From Flaccisagitta enflata (taxonomy: Eukaryota; Chaetognatha; Sagittoidea; Aphragmophora): a stretch of DNA of 64,000 bases. Both the position numbers and the translations under genes were made by a program. The notes below the pieces were generated by a model. The model made no database searches. It was not told the DNA's origin and saw only the letters and a program-made list of their open reading frames with translations. The first letter of the stretch is position 1; each line of letters opens with the position of its first letter. The stretch covers positions 5,332,001 through 5,396,000 of the forward strand of contig OZ231128.1 in assembly GCA_965153355.1 (NCBI GenBank), written 5' to 3'. This document shows positions 21,769 to 32,852 of this stretch, piece after piece.

Positions 21769-22022
21769 TAAGTCTCGCACGCGACTTATGGGTGTTGGCG
21801 TTGTTATTCTATAAGAGAAATTGTCCTTCGATCGGCCCGTTTGTCAGTTGTTCTGTTCAGATGAAGAAAAAAGGTAGAAGAATGTGTATTACAAGTCAAG
21901 GGATGTGGAAGCGATTGACCGCTTCCATTTTGGTGGGTGGGAGAGCTACTAGTATTGGAACTACAAAATGGAAGCGGAAGCGGTGGAAGCGGCAAGAAAA
22001 TCTACCGCTTCCACATCCCTAA

Positions 22023-22930
22023 TTACAACGCATCAGTTGCCCTTCATGAATGACAAACCGGGTGTCATTCCAGGTTGCGCTATGCTCAGTCCCTTCAGAG
22101 GTGCGGAGTAACAAATCGCGCGTCGGTCCAATCGCCCGATGATGTCAAGACTTGTGGGTTATGACGATCTGATCCTCAGGTCGTTTCAAAAATAGTTTAA
22201 GACATGATTTTCTAGTTAGTACCTACGTAACAAATGTAGAGGGTGCATTTCTTCATATGATACTATTTCAGCATATAATCCATTTGTTCAAGTCAAAAAG
22301 GAGACAGTTAATTGCGGAAATAAAGTTGAAAGCTGGCGATATTTCTTAGTTTATTTCACCAAAAAGAATGTATTGACGACAAAGTGGTCTTGCTCAGTAT
22401 CAATCGGGAAAAATTCTTTTTTATTCCGCTCAAACAACATTTTTTCCTTCGCTACTTCAATATGCAAATTAGTATTTGTTGACGTCTTTTATCAGGCGCG
22501 CGATTTTTCGGTCGGGATCATAAAAGTCAAATTGTAAGAAGACTCAGAAATAGATAAAATCCAGGCCTGTTCCAAACCCTGAAGACGTCCTGTGCTTGAA
22601 AAATGTCAGAAAGAAAGCAAAACTTTACAGAAGGGACCATAGATAAAGGAAATTCGAAGAAACGAAGACAGCAGAAGTTTGAGTGAAAAAAGAGCGTTAA
22701 AAAAGAAAGAGAAAACCAGAATGTAATAAAAAGCGACAACGCGATAAAAAGTAGCGAAGAAGGCGAATAAAAAATGGAGTAAAAGAAGAGAAGGAATGTG
22801 AATGAATCAATCATGAGCGTTTGAGATGAACGTTAAACAAGGCCTTGTAGACAAAAGGTGTGATACTGATACCGATACTGGTATTGACATGACACATGGA
22901 TCATGGATGGCACCGGGTAATCTCTAATAG
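22023..22930. other. Unassigned sequence
   Basis: A short AAAGCGG-rich part before 22020 is followed by mixed-composition DNA. No domain-bearing frame, hairpin or family copy recognised. Confidence 0.4.
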
Positions 22931-22934
22931 AAAA

Positions 22935-23122
22935 ATGTGAGATTAATACCCGAGCAATACCCGAGTATACCAAAGCATACCCAAGAAATACCCTAGCAAT
23001 ACCCAAGTAATACCCAAGCAATACCCAGGTAATACCTAAGCAATACCCAAGCATACTCAAATACCCGAGCATACCCGCGCAATCCCGAGCGATACCATAG
23101 CAATGCTGAAGTAATACCCAGG
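22935..23122. repeat. 11-bp minisatellite CAATACCCAAG, block 1
   Basis: About 15 decayed units (AGCAATACCCAAGTAATACC), with shortened CATACCC units at the edges. Confidence 0.9.
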
Positions 23123-23129
23123 CAGCACT

Positions 23130-23215
23130 GTAGATTATGGAGTAGCGAGTAGCGCCGCTACTTGGCAAGACAGAGGGCGTGTCGGCAGCTACCGGCAGAT
23201 GGAGAAAAAAAAGAG
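23130..23215 (+). repeat. Dispersed motif N, copy 1
   Basis: GATTATGGAGTAGCGAGTAG, CGCCGCTACTTGGCAAGAC and GTCGGCAGCTACCGGCAG, followed by a purine tract. Related to 38510, 60772 and 62045. Confidence 0.5.
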
Positions 23216-24270
23216 GAGAGAAAAAAAGAAAATGAAACTTGACTACAACTGTTCCTCTCTTCACTGTTGGTTATTCACTTCACTGGAAAAATGAGCCATT
23301 CTCTTTGTCTTATCAAGTCAGATTTTTCTCTCAAAGCGCTCTATTTCAGTCGGCACTGCCATTGGTGATAGGTTCAGCATTTAAATATGATATGAATATG
23401 TCGTCTCATACCTGACAAATCAATTATTATAATATGAGTTGTTGCATTCTGGAAAACTAATAACGTAGTATGTAACTGTAAATGCTTTTAATGTGTGTTT
23501 GTGTGTAGGTATGCCCCCTTTTGTTTTTATGTGTGAGCTCATCATTAAGCCTCTGTGCAGCTGTGTGCATCTTCAAGTGTATGTTTGTAGGCTGCCGGTT
23601 GCCTATTTAATCTTTGAGTAAAATGTATTGTTACTAACTAAGCTTTGTTTTGTTTCTGAGAGTTTTTTTTCCTTGGTGTTTTTAAGTAAATTATGGAAGC
23701 AAGACTTGTCGGCAGATTACAGGGGAAAATTTTGCTACTCGGCAGGAAAGAATACACTTCTTCTTTTTTATAAGAACGTCATTTTTTGAGCAAGCCTTCA
23801 ATGTTCTTATATTTTGAGCAGTTTCAAGGCTTGAACGTTCTTTAAGCGTTCTTAATTTAAACGCACTTTTTAACCTTCAATTAGGAACGTTCTTAATTAG
23901 TTTTAAGTTAGTCATTAAGGAGAAAATAAAGTAAATTGTCATTGAAACAACAAACTAACAGATTTATACGTTTTAAGTGAATTAAGTTCAATGAAAGTAG
24001 AAAAATATATGCTATAAAAAGTGAGACATGATTTGCTGAACAAAAAAAAGATACAGAGTTTGTTCATTTACAAAGAACAATTGATTAAAAAAAAGCCCCC
24101 AAAAAATGTTCTTAGATTTTAAGATTTTAAGCCTAATGTTCTTAAACTTTTAAAGAAATAAAGCCTTCCAATGTTCTTAGCATGTTCTTAAATTTTTGAC
24201 GATTTGAAGCCTAACGTTCTTATAAACTTGGTTCTTATAAAAAAAAATAAGTGTAATCTACATGTCTGTA
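23216..24270. other. AT-rich region with scattered GTTCTTA heptamers
   Basis: From about 23770 to 24240, GTTCTTA or GTTCTTT recurs at least a dozen times at irregular spacing, often after AGCCT. A second TCGGCAG block lies at 23709-23750. No gene seen. Confidence 0.5.
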
Positions 24271-24274
24271 CCCG

Positions 24275-24408
24275 GGCATGCCCGAGCATACCCAAGCAAT
24301 ACCCAAGTAATACCCTAGCAATACCCAAGCAATACCCGAGCAATACCCAAGCAATACCCAAGCAATACCCGAGCATACCCAAATACCCGCGTATACCCCG
24401 GGTTTTAA
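24275..24408. repeat. 11-bp minisatellite CAATACCCAAG, block 2
   Basis: About 11 units of the same 11-mer as block 1, edged by CCCGGGCATGCCCG and ACCCCGGG. Confidence 0.9.
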
Positions 24409-24424
24409 TCTCACCTCAGATTAC

Positions 24425-24496
24425 GTGGTGGATGGGTGGATGGACCAACGGACAAAACAGCGGACAAACATGGTCTCTCTGCTTAGGCGCACGTAA
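24425..24496 (+). mobile_element. Family A 3' fragment
   Basis: GGATGGACCAACGGACAAAAC, GGTCTCTCTGCTTAGGCG. The terminal stem is largely lost (GGCGCACGTAAAAG). Confidence 0.4.
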
Positions 24497-24501
24497 AAGC
24501 A

Positions 24502-24514
24502 GAGAAAGAAAGAT

Positions 24515-24585
<71 letters not shown>

Positions 24586-24589
24586 AAAA

Positions 24590-24625
<36 letters not shown>

Positions 24626-24664
24626 AGAGAAAGAAAGAAAAAAAAATAAAGATAGAAAGATAGA
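24502..24664. repeat. GAAA microsatellite
   Basis: AAAG units with GATA variants at both edges. Confidence 0.95.
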
Positions 24665-24760
24665 AGAATAGAATTTTGTGCAACCGACTAAAAAGACAAA
24701 AACGATAGTAGTACCTACTGCCCACGACAATAAGAATGAAACGGGGCGGTGATGGTGCGA

Positions 24761-25260
<500 letters not shown>

Positions 25261-25348
25261 CGCCTACGAGAGTTGTGCCCTCGTCAAAATTGGCGTCGGC
25301 GAATAACGAGGCTGCCAGAACATCGTCATTGGCTTGTCGGTTTTGGTT

Positions 25349-25838
25349 GCTGACACGCGACTCTAGAACTTGCTGCGTCGGTCGGTCGGTCGGTTGCTGT
25401 TGTTGTTGTTGCCACTTGGGAGGAGTGGAAGTTTCCCATACTTTCGTACAGTAAGGGGCGTTCTGCCTGCCAACGCAGTTACGCAGATCCACCATTCGAG
25501 GCGCCCCTGTCCGGATCCATTTTTACCCACCCTTCCTCCCTTCCAACCCTCCCCTCTAGCTAGCTATTTACTGGAATTCACCAGGCAACCCCTCCTAGAG
25601 CCCCATTGCATGATTGAGGATTCCAACCTTCGCTGAAAAGACTCGCCCAATGCGGGACTCGAACTCGTGACCCAGAGGACCACAAGCGCACACGCTACCT
25701 CTGAGCTAATCCCCCCCCGGTCGGTCGGTCGGTTGGTTCGTCGGTCGATCATGTCACATTACGTCACGTCACGTCACAAAGTATTTTTGGATCCTGCCCA
25801 ACCATCCGCGACTGAGAGGGGGGGTAATGTATTAGACC
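25349..25838 (-). mobile_element. Family A element split by a SINE-like unit
   Basis: The left part GACACGCGACTCTAGAAC plus a GGTC array (25378-25393) and the right part GGTCGGTCGGTCGG (25718-25732), CCTGCCCAACCATCCGCGAC and CCTTGTTGTT are pieces of one family A copy. A tRNA-derived sequence lies between. Confidence 0.55.
25440..25705 (-). repeat. tRNA-derived SINE-like unit
   Basis: On the reverse strand the head is GGGGGGATTAGCTCAGAGG (A box), then TCACGAGTTCGAGTCCCG (B box) about 30 nt on. A ~190-bp unrelated body follows. The T-stem mismatches argue against a working tRNA. No clear poly-A tail or target duplication. Confidence 0.6.
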
Positions 25839-25912
<74 letters not shown>

Positions 25913-25927
25913 ATTGTTGTTGTTGTT

Positions 25928-26019
<92 letters not shown>

Positions 26020-26040
26020 CGTCGTCGTCGTGGTTATTCT
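25839..26040. repeat. GTT trinucleotide microsatellite
   Basis: About 60 TTG units with three ATT variants, ending in GTCGTCGTC. Confidence 0.97.
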
Positions 26041-26089
26041 TGTCGTTTTGTTTTTGTTTTTGTTGTTTTTGTTGTTGTCGTCGTCATTC

Positions 26090-26129
26090 TTTTTTTTCTT
26101 TTTGTTTTGTTTCTTCTTCTGCTTCTTCT

Positions 26130-26161
<32 letters not shown>

Positions 26162-26217
26162 TTCTTCTTCTTCTTTTTCTTCTTCTTCTTCTTCATCTTC
26201 TTCTTCTTCTTCTTCTC
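26090..26217. repeat. CTT trinucleotide microsatellite
   Basis: TTC units with C/T variants. The poly-F, poly-S and poly-K frames are artefacts. Confidence 0.95.
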
Positions 26218-26520
26218 CGGGCTGCCACTACCAATGACGATCATGATGAATATTCAATTTAAATTTTTTACGAGTCTCGCTTTGTTTTGGTCGTGATAGT
26301 AATCCTCGATAATATGGGGACTCGTGTGGTGTTCGCTGACAGTTTCTGAATATCTTCTCCAACTCCAGGAATTCTTTACCTCATCCAGTCAATTGTCAAT
26401 CCCTTGACAAAACCTATCTGCACCATGCTTTCGTTTTACCTCTTTTTTCTTTCTACACCTGAAATATTGTTGTCAAAACAACCTTGAAGTTGTAAGTTTT
26501 CCTAGAAGAGCGGAGGGTCA
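26218..26520. other. Unassigned sequence
   Basis: Nothing recognised. Confidence 0.4.
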
Positions 26521-26594
26521 TTCTTCTTCTTCTTCTTCTTCTTCTTCTTCTTCTTCTCCTTCTTCTTCTTCTTCTCCTTCTTCTTCTTCTTCCC
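26521..26594. repeat. CTT microsatellite
   Basis: TTC array with CTC variants. Confidence 0.95.
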
Positions 26595-27000
26595 CCGTTA
26601 TTCGTTGTTGGTTGGCCTCGCAATCAATGCATCATAAAACATTGAGCCAAAGTTTCATAGAGAGAATCAGTGCAGTCAAACTTATGAAAAAAATGGCGGC
26701 AAAATGTCTGAGGGTAGTAATGATGATAACGATTGTGATTTTGAATCTTAGTTTTGTCAAAAAAAATACCTTTTTTCACAGTTTCCACACAATTTTCAAT
26801 GAGGAATTCAAAAATCAGGGTCTCGAGATTCTCAGACAACGTTTTGAGGATCTTTTGAGAAAACTTACTTGAAGTATATAAATACTTTTTATAACTTCGG
26901 TTGGGAAAAAAACTCATCACCAAATTAAAAACAGCACAGACCTAACATATTCTCTGGATAAAGCTGGAGCGTCGATAGTAATTCATACAGATGTTATACA
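26595..27000. other. Unassigned AT-rich sequence
   Basis: An 86-codon frame at 26612-26872 has no similarity I recognise and no Kozak-like or splice context that would support a gene. Confidence 0.35.
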
Positions 27001-27001
27001 C

Positions 27002-27055
27002 ATTTCAGTTTGGGTATAGTGACTCAGTGAGGGGTATTCTTCCACTAAAATTAAC
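27002..27055 (+). repeat. 40-bp dispersed motif M, copy 3
   Basis: TTTCAGTTTGGGTATAGTGA, then GTGAGGGGTATTCTTCCAC. The central part carries a short insertion. Confidence 0.55.
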
Positions 27056-27224
27056 GCTGTGATACACTTCAGGGAATTGTCACGTTCCTTTACAATTACT
27101 GCTCCACAAGCCCCCCCCCTCCCCTCCTACCCTTTCACTGCCCTTCCCAATGAATGATAACCCCCGCGGTTTATAGATTACGGTTTTCGAGTTTGATTCC
27201 CCGCCTTGGATGAGCGTGCGAGCG

Positions 27225-27297
27225 CGTTTGCTTGAGTGTGCGCGTGTGCGTGTATGCGTGTGCGCGTGTGCGTGTGTGCGTGTATGCGTGTGCCCTG
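27225..27297. repeat. GTGTGCGC alternating repeat
   Basis: Irregular GTGTGCGCGTGTGCGTGTAT units. Confidence 0.85.
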
Positions 27298-27426
27298 TAT
27301 TTGCGGATTTTCAATATATTTTTTTCGTTGGTTGGGAAAATGGTGGATTTTTAGGATTTATCATCATCATCATCGACCTCCATTTTAGCACGCGCGTTTT
27401 AAACCACAATCAAGCACCGTTATGGT

Positions 27427-27793
27427 CCTCGTTTGTCGTTTATCGTTTGTCGTTTGTTGTCTGTTGTTTGTCGTTTGTCGTTTGTCGTTTTTCGTTTTTC
27501 GTTTTTTGTTTGTCGTTTGTCATCTGTCATTTGTTGTTTGCTGTTTGTCGTTTGTCGTTTGTCGTTTGTCATCTGTCATTTGTTGTTTGCTGTTTGTCGT
27601 TTGTCGTTTGTCGTTTGTCGTTTGTCGTTTTTCGTTTTTCGTTTTTCGTTTGTCGTTTGTCGTTTGTCGTTTGTCGTTTGTCGTTTGTCGTTTGTCGTTT
27701 GTCGTTTGTCGTTTGTCATCTGTCATTTGTTGTTTGCTGTTTGTCGTTTGTCGTTTGTAGTTTGTCGCCTGTCATTGTCATCTATCGTTTGTA
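27427..27793. repeat. GTTTGTC heptamer repeat with higher-order units
   Basis: About 50 units of a 7-bp repeat. A specific run of variants (CATCTGTCATTTGTTGTTTG) recurs three times, at about 27520, 27570 and 27717. This shows block duplication above the 7-bp level. Confidence 0.9.
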
Positions 27794-27795
27794 GG

Positions 27796-28345
<550 letters not shown>

Positions 28346-28354
28346 TTATTGTTT

Positions 28355-28477
28355 TTTTTTTTTGTTTTTGTTTTTGTTTTTGTTTTTGTTTTTGTTTTTG
28401 TTTTTGTTTTTGTTTTTGTTTTTGTTTTTGTTTTTGTTTTTGTTTTGTTTTTGTTTTTGTTTTTGTTTTTGTTTTTA
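28355..28477. repeat. TTTTTG hexamer microsatellite
   Basis: About 19 units with one 5-bp unit. Confidence 0.95.
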
Positions 28478-28734
28478 GGATGTGTACCTCGCGGCTGTCA
28501 TCTGTTAGTTTTGGATTTTTGGATTATAAAACGTTAGCGTGATCGATAGACAAAATGACAGAAACCGCCTTTTACGTGCGAGGACTCACAGTCACACAGC
28601 AAAGGACTGCCTGTTGTGTGTTTACTCTGTGTTTACTCAATGTTTTCTGAAAAAAGAATTTCCCATCCATGAGTCTACTTGAACAAATGATGTGGTTCAT
28701 CTTCTCAAAAGTGACAAAGAGAGATGCTGACAAA
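28478..28734. other. Unassigned sequence
   Basis: Nothing recognised. Confidence 0.4.
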
Positions 28735-28790
28735 TGTCGGTGACAATGACGATGACGGTGACAATGACGATGACGATGACGATAATACTA

Positions 28791-29395
28791 TCTAGCTCAA
28801 AAGTATAGAGGCAAACATTTTGGACAATATCTCTGCTTAGAATAAAAAATTGATAGGAAAATTGGTGAGATTCAGAAACTGGAGCGAATTTCTGATCGAA
28901 TGGCGCAAACCGCGTTCATCTAAGTCACAGCGTTTAGAAATGATAGCTCAAACAAGATTGCCACTCCAAATCGAAAAGGGCAAAAAAACGCGGACGCAGG
29001 AAATTCGAGTGGATGGAAGATGGCGCGCCTGCACATTGCGCCGCTACGACGAAGCAATGGCACACCCAACACGGCGTCAAACTCTTCTGTGGTTGGCTAG
29101 GAAACAGCCCTGATCTGAACCCCATTGAATCGCTTTGGTTACAAATGAAGCAGCTACAAAGCAAAAAACGTGCGACGTCGGCTACATGGCTGAAAAAAAT
29201 TGCTTCAAAGTCTGGGAGAAGATCACGCCGTCTTACCTCAAATCTCTCTACGAAAGCATGCCGAGGCGTATGAAGGCGGTTGTTGATGCCCCGGGAGGGC
29301 ACACTAAGTATTAAACGTATTCCGGAATTGTATTATGTATTATTTATTGAATAAATTATTTAATACTTATCTTGCCTCTATACTTTTGAGCTAGA
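28791..29395 (+). mobile_element. Tc1/mariner element, internally deleted (605 bp)
   Basis: Terminal repeats of at least 24 bp beginning TCTAGCTCAAAAGTATAGAG; the right copy is 29371-29395. Both ends are flanked by TA (28789-28790, 29396-29397), the standard Tc1/mariner duplication. At 605 bp it is less than half the usual 1.3-1.6 kb. The missing part is the 5' coding region for the DNA-binding domain and first catalytic Asp. Ends share TCTAGCTCA with the 223-bp MITE at 4.7 kb. Confidence 0.92.
28990..29314 (+). pseudogene. Tc1-like transposase, C-terminal relic, frameshifted
   Basis: The frame at 29013-29273 encodes the DDE core end: EDGAPAH (second catalytic Asp at about 29019), then GNSPDLNPIESLW with the catalytic Glu. 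I count 35 residues between that Asp and Glu, one more than the classic DD34E. The frame then shifts near 29200. Another frame carries the typical family C-terminus (MPRR...GGHTKY) to a TAA at 29312-29314. The N-terminal helix-turn-helix and first Asp are absent. In intact relatives this enzyme cuts and pastes the element at TA; this copy cannot. Confidence 0.9.
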
Positions 29396-29837
29396 TAGTA
29401 ATTACAATGACAAATGATTATGAAAATGTTTAAGACAATGACGGTGACACTGACGATGACAATGATGGTGACAATGATGATAAAGGTGACAATGACGATG
29501 ACGGTGACAATGACGAAGACGGTGACGATAACGATTACAATGACAAATGATTATGAAAATGATTAATACAATGATGGTGACACTGACGATGACAATGATG
29601 GTGACAATGATGATAAAGGTGACAATGACGATGAAGGTGACAATGACGATGACGGTGACAATAACAATTACAATGACAAATGATCATGAAAATGATTAAG
29701 ACAATGACGGTGACACTGACGATGACAATGACGATGACAATGATGATGATGATAATGACAACGGCGATTACAATGACTAAGGTAATGGCAATGATTGCGA
29801 TGACAGAAACAATAGTAAAAACAATATCTGTTAACTG

Positions 29838-30668
29838 TTAATTGTCAATAACGACAACCAACAGAAAAAAAACATTTTTTGCCATGTTGATAACGACAAC
29901 CAACAGAAGACAGACATTTTTTTGCCATAACAATAACAACAACCAACAGAAGACAGACATTTTTTACCATGTCAATACCGACAACTAACTGAAGACAGAC
30001 ATTTTTTGCCATGTCAAAAACGACAACCAACAGAAGACAGACATTTTTCGCCATTTCAATAACAACAACCAACAGAAGGCAGACATTTTTTGCCATATCA
30101 AAAATAGCAACCGACAAAAGACAGATATTTTTTACTGTAACAATAACAACAACCTACAGAACAGAGACATTTTTTGCCATGTCAATAACAACAACCCACA
30201 GAAGACAGACATTTTATGCCATGTCTATAACGATGACCAACAGAAAACAGGCATTTTTGCCATGTCAATAACAACAACCAACAGAAGACAGACGTTTTTT
30301 GCCATAACAATAACAACAACCGACAAAAGATAGACTTTTTTACTGTAACACTAACAACAACCCACAGAAAAGAAACATTTTTCGCCATGTCAATAACGAC
30401 AACTGACAGAAGACAGACATTTTTTGCCATGTCAATAACGACAACTAACAGAAGATAGACATTTTTTTCCATGTCAATAACGACAACCAACATAAGATAG
30501 ACATTTTTGCCATGTCAATAACGGCCATCAACAGAAGACAAACATTTTATGCCATGTCAGTAACGATAACCAACAGAAGAAAGACATTTTTTGCCATGTC
30601 AATAACGACAACTAACAGAAGAAAGACCTTTTTTGCCATGTCAATAACGACAACCAACAGAAGACCCT
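29838..30668. repeat. ~43-bp minisatellite, about 19 units
   Basis: Unit TTTTGCCATGTCAATAACG plus ACAACCAACAGAAGACAGAC. Units diverge by several bases and small indels in the T run. Frames on both strands (KNVCLLLVVVID repeats) are by-products. Confidence 0.95.
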
Positions 30669-30674
30669 CATTTT

Positions 30675-30745
30675 TAGATGCGTCCTCGCATCTCTATAAG
30701 AGGGTCTGTCCCTAAGTAGGTCTGTCCGGAACGCAAAAATTTCAA
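30675..30745 (-). mobile_element. Family A 3' end
   Basis: An 18-nt hairpin at 30675-30692 with arms AGATGCG/CGCATCT (loop TCCT), then CTATAAGAGGGTCTGTCC. It abuts the 43-bp minisatellite. Confidence 0.65.
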
Positions 30746-30782
30746 AACGCGATTTTCAAGGTTTTCTCTTCATTTCTCTTCA

Positions 30783-31235
30783 TGTATCTTCTTGTCTCTT
30801 ATATTTCTTTTGTCTCTTTCATCTCTTTCGTCTCTTTTGTCTCTTTTGTCACTTTTGTCTCCTATATGTCTCTTATGTCTCCTATATGTCTCTTATATCT
30901 CTTTTGTCTCTTATTTCTCTTATGTATCTTAGGTCTCTTATGTCTCTTATGTCTCTTATGTCTCTTATGTCTCTTATGTCTCTTTTGTCTCCTATATGTC
31001 TCTTATGTCTCCTATGTCTCATATGTCTCTTACGTCTCTTATGTCCCTTATGTCTCTTATATCTCTTATATCTCTTATATCTCACATCTCTTATATCTCT
31101 TATATTTCTTTTATCTCTTAGGTCTCTAATGTCTCTTATGTCTCTTCATGTCTCTATATGTCTCTTATGTCTCCTCATGTTTCCTCATGTCTCTTCATGT
31201 CTCTCTATATTTATCCATATCTCTCCAGGTCCCTT
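30783..31235. repeat. 9-bp minisatellite TCTCTTATG
   Basis: About 45 decayed units (TCTCTTATG, TCTCCTATA). No coding significance. Confidence 0.95.
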
Positions 31236-31249
31236 CATGTCTCTTCGTG

Positions 31250-31483
31250 AGGATGAGGCGGGGGGTGTGGGGAGGCGTGGGGGAGGGGGAAGGCGTGGGG
31301 GAAGGGGTTGGGGAGGCGGGGGGAGGGTGGGAGGCGAGGAGGTGGGGAGGCGGGGAGGCAGGCGTGGGGGAGGTGTAGGGGAGGGAGGGGGAGGCGTAGG
31401 GGAGGTGGGGGAGGGGAGGCGGAGGTGGGGAGGGGGAGGGGGAGGCATAGGGGGAGGGGTGGAGAGGCGTAGGGGGAAGAGAG
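31250..31483. repeat. G-rich GGGGAGGCG minisatellite
   Basis: Irregular units GGGGGAGGCGTAGGGG on the plus strand, dense in runs of three to five G. Confidence 0.9.
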
Positions 31484-31554
31484 GAATCAGTTTATATCTT
31501 TCTCTTTATCTCTGAATCTTCATATTTTCATATTTTTATATCTTAATATCTTTA

Positions 31555-31632
31555 TATCTTAGTAATTTGTATGATTATATCTTACGTCTAAAGAGGACGC
31601 ATCTATTGGACATCTCTTGGCCTTGTTTGGTG
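31555..31632 (-). mobile_element. Family A short remnant
   Basis: GACGCATCTATTGGACATC and TCTTGGCCTTGTT. A similar remnant lies at 50698-50736. Confidence 0.4.
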
Positions 31633-31807
31633 GTCGTCTGCGTTTCAAAATGAAGCTCGTTGTCGACGGAAAGATTTTACGGTTTGTTACTGGGGTTAAC
31701 ATCAGGTGATGAACGTGCGTGCGAGTGCGCGTGCGCATTTGTGCACGTACATACTCCACATTGTATGTGCATCTTTCCTGAACAGTAATTCACCAGAAAG
31801 AAACCAA

Positions 31808-31958
31808 GAACAAGGCCAGATACATGGCTTGACAGTCGCGAACGGTTGGGCAGGAGCAGTAATGCAAAAACCGCAATTCAGAAATGTGACGGACCGACAG
31901 ACGGACTGACGGACCGACCTACACGGCAAGGTGTAGAGTCGCGTGTCCGCGACTAAAA
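31808..31958 (+). mobile_element. Family A element, complete
   Basis: AACAAGGCCAGATACATGGC, AGTCGCGAACGGTTGGGC, GGACCGACAGACGG, GGTGTAGAGTCGCG and an 18-nt hairpin (arms AGTCGCG/CGCGACT, loop TGTC), then AAAA. Closest to the copy at 11209. Confidence 0.85.
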
Positions 31959-32018
31959 TGGTGAGATGAAAAAGAAAGGACTAAGGAATGAAAGTAAAAA
32001 GAAAGAAAGAGAGAAATA

Positions 32019-32500
32019 TTGAATGAATGAATGAATGAATGAATGAATGAATGAATGAATGAATGAATAAATGAATGAATGAATGAATGAATGAATGAAT
32101 GAATGAAGGAATGAACGAATGAATGATTGAGCAAATAAATGAATGAATGAATGAATGAATGAATGAATGAATGAATGAATGAATGAATGAAGGAATGAAT
32201 GGATGAATGAATGAATGAATGAATGAATGAATGAATGAATAAATAAATGAAAGAATGAATGAAAGAATGAATGAATGAATGAATGAATGAATGAATGAAT
32301 GAATGAATGAATGAATGAAAGAATGAATGAATAAATGAATGAATGAATGAATGAATGAATGAATGAATGAATGAATGAATGAATGAATGAATGAATGAAT
32401 GAATGAATGAATGAATGAATGAATGAATGAATGAATGAATGAATGAATGAATGAATGAATGAATGAATGAAAAAATGAATGAATGAACGAATGAAAGATA
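32019..32500. repeat. TGAA tetranucleotide array, ~480 bp
   Basis: GAAT units with scattered variants (GAAA, AAAT, GATT). The Ser-Phe-Ile-His frame on the minus strand is an artefact. Confidence 0.97.
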
Positions 32501-32634
32501 GAAACAAAGAATGAAAAATCTTCAATCGGTTTCCTTCGTCCTTTCTTGGAAATTGTGTTGATTTGATATGATTTTTCTCTGTCTTTCTGACAAGAAAAAA
32601 ACATTTTCTTGTGTTTTTCACAAACACGATATTT

Positions 32635-32692
32635 CTAGTTGCGCCATCGCACCTCCTTGAGACTTTGTCTATTAATTGATCGGTCACGTTAT
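32635..32692 (-). mobile_element. Family A 3' end
   Basis: AGTTGCGCCATCGCACCT hairpin with arms partly matched, then CTTGAGACTTTGTC and ATTGATCGGTCACG. Confidence 0.5.
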
Positions 32693-32852
32693 ATGTAGCT
32701 GGAAATAATGAAAATCACTAGAAGTCACTCATTTTAAAGCGCTATAATGAACACATTTTATATCATATTCATACTTTTTGCATTGACATTTTATGCTTAA
32801 AGAGCTGTTGATAGGGCTCATATAGCCGCTAGGGGTTAGTTACTTACATTTA

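Larger units (their letters stand above)
20808..21805 (-). mobile_element. Family A element carrying nested B and C
   Basis: Hairpin AGTCGCG CGCA CGCGACA, a GTCC array (20845-20888) and AAGTCATTTT units to 21014, then element B. After B the family A sequence resumes at TAAGTCTCGCACGCGACTTA and ends GTGTTGGCGTTGTT. Confidence 0.85.
28735..29832. repeat. GATGAC/GGTGAC hexamer array split by a Tc1 element
   Basis: ACAATGACGATGACGGTG units run up to 28788 and resume from about 29398 to 29815. The Tc1-like relic (28791-29395) sits between them. Confidence 0.85.

Noticed and set aside
25640-25700. Functional tRNA gene
   Set aside because: A and B boxes are present but the T stem has mismatches and the acceptor arm does not pair convincingly. 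A SINE head is more likely.
26612-26872. 86-codon open frame as a small gene
   Set aside because: No recognisable domain, no repeat-free conservation evidence, and overlapping frames on the other strand.
29838-30668. CRISPR-like regular repeats
   Set aside because: Units of ~43 bp are head-to-tail with no unique spacers; this is a minisatellite.
30783-31235. Telomere-type repeat
   Set aside because: The 9-bp TCTCTTATG unit is irregular, internal, and not G-rich in a telomere-like way.
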